A program made the position numbers and the translations under genes. A DNA stretch of 9,592 nt, from positions 1-9,592 of the forward strand of contig PWWF01000250.1 in the NCBI GenBank assembly GCA_003561595.1, in the 5' to 3' direction. The notes under the pieces were generated by a model, which was given only the letters and a program-made list of their open reading frames with translations, was not told the origin of the DNA and did not search any database. This DNA comes from Paracoccaceae bacterium (GTDB lineage Bacteria; Pseudomonadota; Alphaproteobacteria; Rhodobacterales; Rhodobacteraceae). This document shows positions 6,368-9,592 of this stretch, one piece after another. How positions within the stretch are numbered: the first letter of the stretch is position 1; each line of letters starts with the position of its first letter.

Positions 6368-6574
6368 ATGCACATGCTCGTGATACTCGGTCTGCTGATT
6401 GTTCTGGCGGTGCTGCTGATCCTGCAACCGTGGAAGCGGCGCGAATGCCGCTGGCGGCAGGATGCGCGCAAACTGGCCGACGGTCGCGTTCTGTTCACCT
6501 GCGTTGCCTGTGGCGCGGAAATGGCGCTGCCCAAGGGACGCACCCCAAGGACTTGCCAGGCAGGACAGCCATGA
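6368..6574 (+). CDS. Small membrane-anchored protein with a CxxC motif (68 residues), function unknown
   Basis: The first 20 residues are almost wholly hydrophobic (MLVILGLLIVLAVLLILQ), followed by the basic PWKRRECRWRQ, so the protein should be a single-pass anchor with its tail in the cytoplasm. The tail contains FTCVACGAEMALPKGRTPRTC: Cys45 and Cys48 as a CxxC pair, and Cys63 fifteen residues later. It resembles a minimal zinc ribbon, but only three of the usual four ligands are present (Cys27 or another residue could be the fourth). I do not recognise a family. Its stop overlaps the start of the DUF1989 gene as ATGA, which argues that it is translated. No ribosome binding site is visible before 6368, and ATG 6374 is an equally possible start. 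If the TCTAAT at 6364-6369 is a -10 box, the mRNA would begin inside or just at these codons, almost leaderless. Confidence 0.6.
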   Translation: MHMLVILGLLIVLAVLLILQPWKRRECRWRQDARKLADGRVLFTCVACGAEMALPKGRTPRTCQAGQP

Positions 6575-7422
6575 CCCATGCGCCCCCCAAGGATGCCGAC
6601 GCACGCCGCGCGGTCCCCCCCGTGATCTGTTACAAACCCGACACGCTGTATGTCCCGCCACTGGACATGTATCGCAAGGCCCGCGCGGCCTCTGGCGAAA
6701 CGGGGCGCGTGATCGTCCCGCCCCGGCAGGCGCGCTGTTTTCGTGTGACCGCCGGAAGTTTCTTTCGCATCACTTGCACCGAAGGCGCGCAGGTCGGCGA
6801 CCTGAACCTGTTCGAGGCGCGCAATCTGGATGAGCATTTCTATTCCGGCAAGACCCGCGCCCTGCATGGCAGCCATCTGCATGTGGGCCAGCGCCTGTGG
6901 TCCTGCCTGCCCTATCTGCGCCCGATGGCCACACTGATCGAGGACAGTCTGGACTGGTATGGCGTCGATGACGACGGCGCCCGCGTCCATGACGTGATCG
7001 GCACCCGCTGCGACCCCTATACCCATCATCTGCTGACCGGGCAGGATTACCACAATACTTGTCATTCCAACCTGACCCGCGCGCTGGCCGAGCATCTGCG
7101 CAAACCGCTGACCGAGGCCGAGGCACTGGTGCATGACGTGCTGAATGTGTTCATGTGCACGGGCTTTACCCGCGATACAGGCCAGTACTTCATGAAAGCG
7201 AGCCCCGCGCGCAAGGGCGACCATATCGAGTTCTTTGCCGAGATCGACATGTTGGGCGTGCTGTCAGCCTGCCCCGGCGGCGATTGCGGGTCCGAACACA
7301 GCTCCGACACGGCACAGTGCCACCCGCTGGAGGTGACGATCCATTCGCCCCCCGCCGGCTATCTGGATGGCTGGTACAGCCCGTCCTATAACCGCTACTC
7401 GCGACGGCACGCGCCCGGATAA
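6571..7422 (+). CDS. DUF1989 (urea carboxylase-associated family) protein, putative C-N hydrolase
   Basis: The 283-residue product has the DUF1989 fold pattern: PPRQARCFRVTAGSFFRI (50-67), EGAQVGDLNLF (71-81), DVIGTRCDPYTHHLL (141-155), DYHNTCHSNL (159-168) and ACPGGDCGSEHSSDTAQCHP (233-252). The conserved Cys and His residues (Cys147, Cys164, Cys239, Cys250, His251) are in the places where the family is expected to bind metal or act in catalysis. Family members UAAP1/UAAP2 beside guanidine carboxylase were identified as the two subunits of carboxyguanidine deiminase (CgdAB). Here a single copy stands with no carboxylase, allophanate hydrolase or transporter in view, so the substrate is open. 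An N-terminal extension of about 45 residues precedes the domain. Start: ATG 6571 has AGGA (6562-6565) 5 nt upstream and overlaps the previous stop as ATGA, suggesting coupled translation. Confidence 0.85.
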   Translation: MTHAPPKDADARRAVPPVICYKPDTLYVPPLDMYRKARAASGETGRVIVPPRQARCFRVTAGSFFRITCTEGAQVGDLNLFEARNLDEHFYSGKTRALHGSHLHVGQRLWSCLPYLRPMATLIEDSLDWYGVDDDGARVHDVIGTRCDPYTHHLLTGQDYHNTCHSNLTRALAEHLRKPLTEAEALVHDVLNVFMCTGFTRDTGQYFMKASPARKGDHIEFFAEIDMLGVLSACPGGDCGSEHSSDTAQCHPLEVTIHSPPAGYLDGWYSPSYNRYSRRHAPG

Positions 7423-7431
7423 TTGGGCGCG
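7410..7431 (+). terminator. Hairpin spanning the DUF1989 stop codon (weak terminator candidate)
   Basis: CGCGCCC (7410-7416) pairs with GGGCGCG (7425-7431) around the loop GGATAATT, which contains the TAA stop. With a 2-nt bulge the stem could extend outward (CAC with GTG). No T-run follows. A very weak promoter-like pair, TTGGGC 7423-7428 and CATATT 7446-7451 (17-bp spacer), lies across and after it and could serve lepA. Confidence 0.3.
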
Positions 7432-7485
7432 CGTGGCGACTATGCCATATTGACCAGCCCGGCTTTCCCCGACATATCGGGCGGC

Positions 7486-9285
7486 ATGACAGAGCTCTCG
7501 CATATCCGCAATTTCTCGATCGTGGCGCATATCGACCACGGCAAATCCACGCTGGCCGACCGCCTGATCCAGATGACGGGGACCGTATCTGACCGGGACA
7601 TGAAGGACCAGATGCTTGACGCCATGGATATCGAGCGCGAGCGCGGTATCACCATCAAGGCCAACACGGTGCGGCTGGACTACGTCGCGCAGGACGGGCA
7701 GACATATGTGCTCAACCTGATCGACACGCCCGGCCATGTCGATTTCGCCTATGAGGTCAGCCGCTCCATGCGCGCGGTCGAGGGGTCGCTGCTGGTCGTA
7801 GATGCCAGCCAGGGGGTCGAGGCGCAGACGCTGGCCAATGTCTATACCGCGATCGAGGCCGATCACGAGATCGTGCCGGTCCTGAACAAGATCGACCTGC
7901 CCGCGGCGGAACCCGAGCGCGTGCAGGAACAGATCGAGGATGTGATCGGGCTGGATGCGTCCGAGGCGGTCATGATCTCGGCCAAATCGGGCCTGGGCAT
8001 CCCCGATGTGCTGGAAGCCATCGTCAAGCGCCTGCCCGCGCCGAAGGGTGAGCGCGATGCCCCCCTCAAGGCCATGCTGGTCGATAGCTGGTATGACCCC
8101 TATCTGGGCGTTGTCGTGCTGTTCCGGGTCATGGACGGTGTGATCCGCAAGGGTGACAACATCCAGATGATGCAGACCGGCGCGAAATACGGGATCGACA
8201 AGCTTGCGGTGCTGAAACCCGCCATGGTCGATGTGGCCGAACTGGGCCCCGGCGAAATCGGCGTACTGACAGCGTCCATCAAGCAAGTGCGTGACACACG
8301 CGTCGGTGACACGATCACGCATGAGAAAAAGGGCTGCGAGACAGCGCTGCCGGGGTTCAAACCCTCGGTCCCGGTGGTGTTCTGCGGGCTGTTTCCGGTC
8401 GACAGCAATGATTTCGAGGATCTGCGCCGCGCCATCGAGAAACTGGCGCTGAATGACGCGTCCTTCACCTATGAGATGGAAAGCTCTGCCGCGCTGGGCT
8501 TCGGGTTTCGCTGCGGGTTTCTGGGGCTCTTGCACCTGGAGGTCATTCGCGACCGGCTGGAACGCGAATATGACATAGACCTGATCACCACGGCCCCCTC
8601 GGTCGTCTATCACGTCCATATGCGCGACGGCGAGATGATCGAGCTGCACAACCCCGCCGACCTGCCCGACCTGACCCATGTCGATCATATCGAGGAGCCG
8701 CGCATCAAGGCGACGATCCTTGTGCCCGATGATTTCCTGGGCGATGTGCTGAAACTCTGTCAGGATCGGCGCGGCATCCAGCAGGAACTGACCTATGCGG
8801 GCAGCCGCGCGATGGTGGTCTATGACCTGCCGCTGAACGAGGTGGTGTTCGATTTCTACGACCGGCTGAAATCCATCACCAAGGGCTATGCCAGCTTTGA
8901 TTACGAGATCACGGGCTACCGGCAGGACAATCTGGCCAAGATGCAGATTCTGGTGAATGACGAGCCGGTGGATGCGCTGTCGATGATGGTCCATCGCGAC
9001 CGCGCCGAGATGCGGGGCCGGGCGATGTGCGAGAAGCTGAAAGAGCTGATCCCCCGGCACATGTTCAAGATCCCGATTCAGGCGGCCATTGGCGGCAAGG
9101 TCATCGCCCGCGAGACATTGGCCGCGCTGCGCAAGGATGTGACGGCGAAATGCTATGGCGGCGATGTGACGCGGAAGAAGAAGCTGCTGGAGAAGCAGAA
9201 AGCGGGCAAGAAGAAGATGCGCCAGTTCGGGAAGGTGGAGATCCCGCAGCAGGCGTTTATTTCCGCGTTGAAGATGGATGGGTGA
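7486..9285 (+). CDS. lepA: Elongation factor 4 (LepA), ribosomal back-translocase GTPase
   Basis: LepA/EF4 is a ribosome-associated translational GTPase that binds stalled or mis-translocated ribosomes and affects initiation or back-translocation. The 599 residues match the family length. G motifs: AHIDHGKST (14-22, P-loop), RERGITIKA with Thr56 (switch I), DTPGH (80-84), NKID (134-137) and SAKSG (165-169). The EF-G-like domains II, III and V follow. The LepA-specific C-terminal domain begins at about 490 and includes [20 protein letters not shown] and the ending PQQAFISAL. The ATG at 7486 gives the canonical opening [20 protein letters not shown]; a TTG at 7423 in the same frame would add 21 unrelated residues. 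The Shine-Dalgarno sequence is poor (GGGCGG just upstream). It is 63 bp from the DUF1989 stop and may be partly co-transcribed. The gene is intact. Confidence 0.97.
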   Translation: MTELSHIRNFSIVAHIDHGKSTLADRLIQMTGTVSDRDMKDQMLDAMDIERERGITIKANTVRLDYVAQDGQTYVLNLIDTPGHVDFAYEVSRSMRAVEGSLLVVDASQGVEAQTLANVYTAIEADHEIVPVLNKIDLPAAEPERVQEQIEDVIGLDASEAVMISAKSGLGIPDVLEAIVKRLPAPKGERDAPLKAMLVDSWYDPYLGVVVLFRVMDGVIRKGDNIQMMQTGAKYGIDKLAVLKPAMVDVAELGPGEIGVLTASIKQVRDTRVGDTITHEKKGCETALPGFKPSVPVVFCGLFPVDSNDFEDLRRAIEKLALNDASFTYEMESSAALGFGFRCGFLGLLHLEVIRDRLEREYDIDLITTAPSVVYHVHMRDGEMIELHNPADLPDLTHVDHIEEPRIKATILVPDDFLGDVLKLCQDRRGIQQELTYAGSRAMVVYDLPLNEVVFDFYDRLKSITKGYASFDYEITGYRQDNLAKMQILVNDEPVDALSMMVHRDRAEMRGRAMCEKLKELIPRHMFKIPIQAAIGGKVIARETLAALRKDVTAKCYGGDVTRKKKLLEKQKAGKKKMRQFGKVEIPQQAFISALKMDG

Positions 9286-9310
9286 CGTTAACCGTTTCTT
9301 GGCATATAGT
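9282..9310 (+). promoter_or_regulatory. Candidate promoter for the restriction-like gene
   Basis: GTGACG (9282-9287) and TATAGT (9305-9310) have a 17-bp spacer and match the sigma-70 consensus at four and five of six bases. The -35 overlaps the lepA stop codon. A transcript would begin near 9317, about 40 nt before the ATG at 9358, and include the AGGTGA (9348-9353) ribosome binding site. Confidence 0.4.
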
Positions 9311-9357
9311 TATCTGATGGCGTAAATCACAATCAAGACAACATGATAGGTGACACA

Positions 9358-9474
9358 ATGACTTTTATTGAAAACCTTCGCTCCTTTATTTCGAAGCGCG
9401 CTCCCGTCTTGGATCAGATAAAGAGTGAAGATCAAGCAAAGCTGTCACTCGTTTTTCCTTTCCTGAGGCAACTA
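9358..9474 (+). pseudogene. N-terminal remnant of a type I restriction (HsdR_N/COG4748-like) gene, interrupted by an IS630-family element
   Basis: Thirty-nine codons read MTFIENLRSFISKRAPVLDQ then IKSEDQAKLSLVFPFLRQL. The pattern I-K-[TS]-E-[ED]-x-x-K-x-x-[LV]-[VI]-x-PF(L/I)-x-x-L is the start of the HsdR N-terminal domain found in type I restriction R-like and stand-alone COG4748-type proteins, where GYD normally follows. Here the codon CTA (9472-9474) supplies the last Leu and its TA is the junction with the insertion sequence. Four element-encoded codons (VLRV) and a TGA at 9487-9489 then end the frame. The ATG follows AGGTGA (9348-9353) by 4 nt. The segment is clearly AT-richer than the rest (23 G/C in the 60 bases 9301-9360 by hand count), which suggests acquired DNA. 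The rest of the gene, if it survives, lies beyond the element outside the window. Confidence 0.65.
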
Positions 9475-9592
9475 GTGCTCCGAGTCTGACACTTCCTACC
9501 TGTTTCCCCTGATTTCGTCCAAGGCGTCGAGCGCGCGGCGTTCACGGGCGAGGATGTCCTCTGCGCTCTTGGTCCATCTGAACGGCTTCGGC
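9475..9592 (-). mobile_element. IS630-family insertion sequence, right-hand part only
   Basis: The element appears to begin with GTGCTCCGAGTCTGACACTT right after a TA dinucleotide (9473-9474). IS630/Tc1 elements insert at TA and duplicate it. The boundary is placed by two independent facts: the upstream reading frame loses its family pattern exactly here, and the transposase stop lies 21 bp inside, as in compact IS630 elements. GC content returns to a high level within the element. The other end, its inverted repeat and the second TA are outside the window, so the boundary is inferred. Confidence 0.7.
9496..9592 (-). CDS. IS630-family transposase, C-terminal 31 residues (5' end outside window)
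   Basis: On the minus strand the frame enters at the right edge and reads PKPFRWTKSAEDILARERRA then LDALDEIRGNR, ending at TAG (9498-9496). The [NK]-P-F-x-W-T-K-[ST]-A-[ED]-[ED]-I-L string is the typical C-terminal end of IS630-family DDE transposases. The catalytic DDE region is outside the window, so it cannot be said whether the enzyme is intact. Confidence 0.85.
   Translation of the reverse strand, partial: PKPFRWTKSAEDILARERRALDALDEIRGNR

Noticed and set aside
7423..7485. Start of lepA at TTG 7423
   Set aside because: It adds 21 residues absent from the family, while [10 protein letters not shown] at 7486 is the standard LepA opening.
7264..9060. Long open frame on the minus strand opposite lepA (598 codons)
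   Set aside because: Antisense shadow of lepA. High GC at third positions keeps stops away on the opposite strand; no family pattern is seen.
1..9592. CRISPR array, tRNA or rRNA genes
   Set aside because: No regularly spaced repeat-spacer series and no tRNA or rRNA hallmark sequence was found on either strand by eye.

Overview
The window looks like chromosomal DNA from an alphaproteobacterium of the Rhodobacterales (Rhodobacter/Roseobacter relatives). The grounds are the high GC content with strong G/C third-position bias, a mesaconyl-C1-CoA hydratase of the ethylmalonyl-CoA pathway directly before the succinate dehydrogenase operon, and the alphaproteobacterial sdhC-sdhD-sdhA-sdhB gene order. 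No species can be named from the sequence alone.

Layout, left to right. (1) 1-132: end of a small gene, probably of the DUF1737 type, closed by a clear intrinsic terminator. (2) 193-1221: mch, mesaconyl-C1-CoA hydratase. (3) 1222-1466: a 245-bp regulatory interval with three GTGATCAC-type boxes two helical turns apart. (4) 1467-4942: sdhCDAB, encoding the complete succinate dehydrogenase (complex II). All flavin, iron-sulfur and heme ligands that can be judged by eye are present. sdhA and sdhB are separated by 103 bp that carry an 11-bp perfect stem-loop. (5) 4982-5539, minus strand: a CBS-pair protein with a C-terminal membrane anchor, convergent with sdhB. (6) 5682-7422, plus strand: an exported ClpP-like (COG3904-type) protein, a 68-residue membrane-anchored Cys-containing protein and a DUF1989 protein. 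The last two overlap as ATGA. (7) 7486-9285: lepA (elongation factor 4). (8) 9286-9592: a visibly AT-richer segment with the first 39 codons of a gene resembling the N-terminus of type I restriction (HsdR/COG4748-like) proteins. It is cut at a TA dinucleotide by an IS630-family insertion sequence whose transposase C-terminus runs off the right edge.

How the genes fit together: Mch hydrates mesaconyl-C1-CoA to beta-methylmalyl-CoA in the acetyl-CoA assimilation route. That route delivers glyoxylate and, through propionyl-CoA, succinyl-CoA and then succinate. SDH oxidises the succinate to fumarate and passes the electrons to ubiquinone, so the left half is a carbon-assimilation/TCA block. The middle group has no assigned pathway. 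The right end is where ordinary chromosome gives way to accessory, probably defence-related, DNA. Nothing in the window proves a new system. The least explained parts are the DUF1989/mini-membrane-protein pair, the boxes upstream of sdhC, and the interrupted restriction-like gene.
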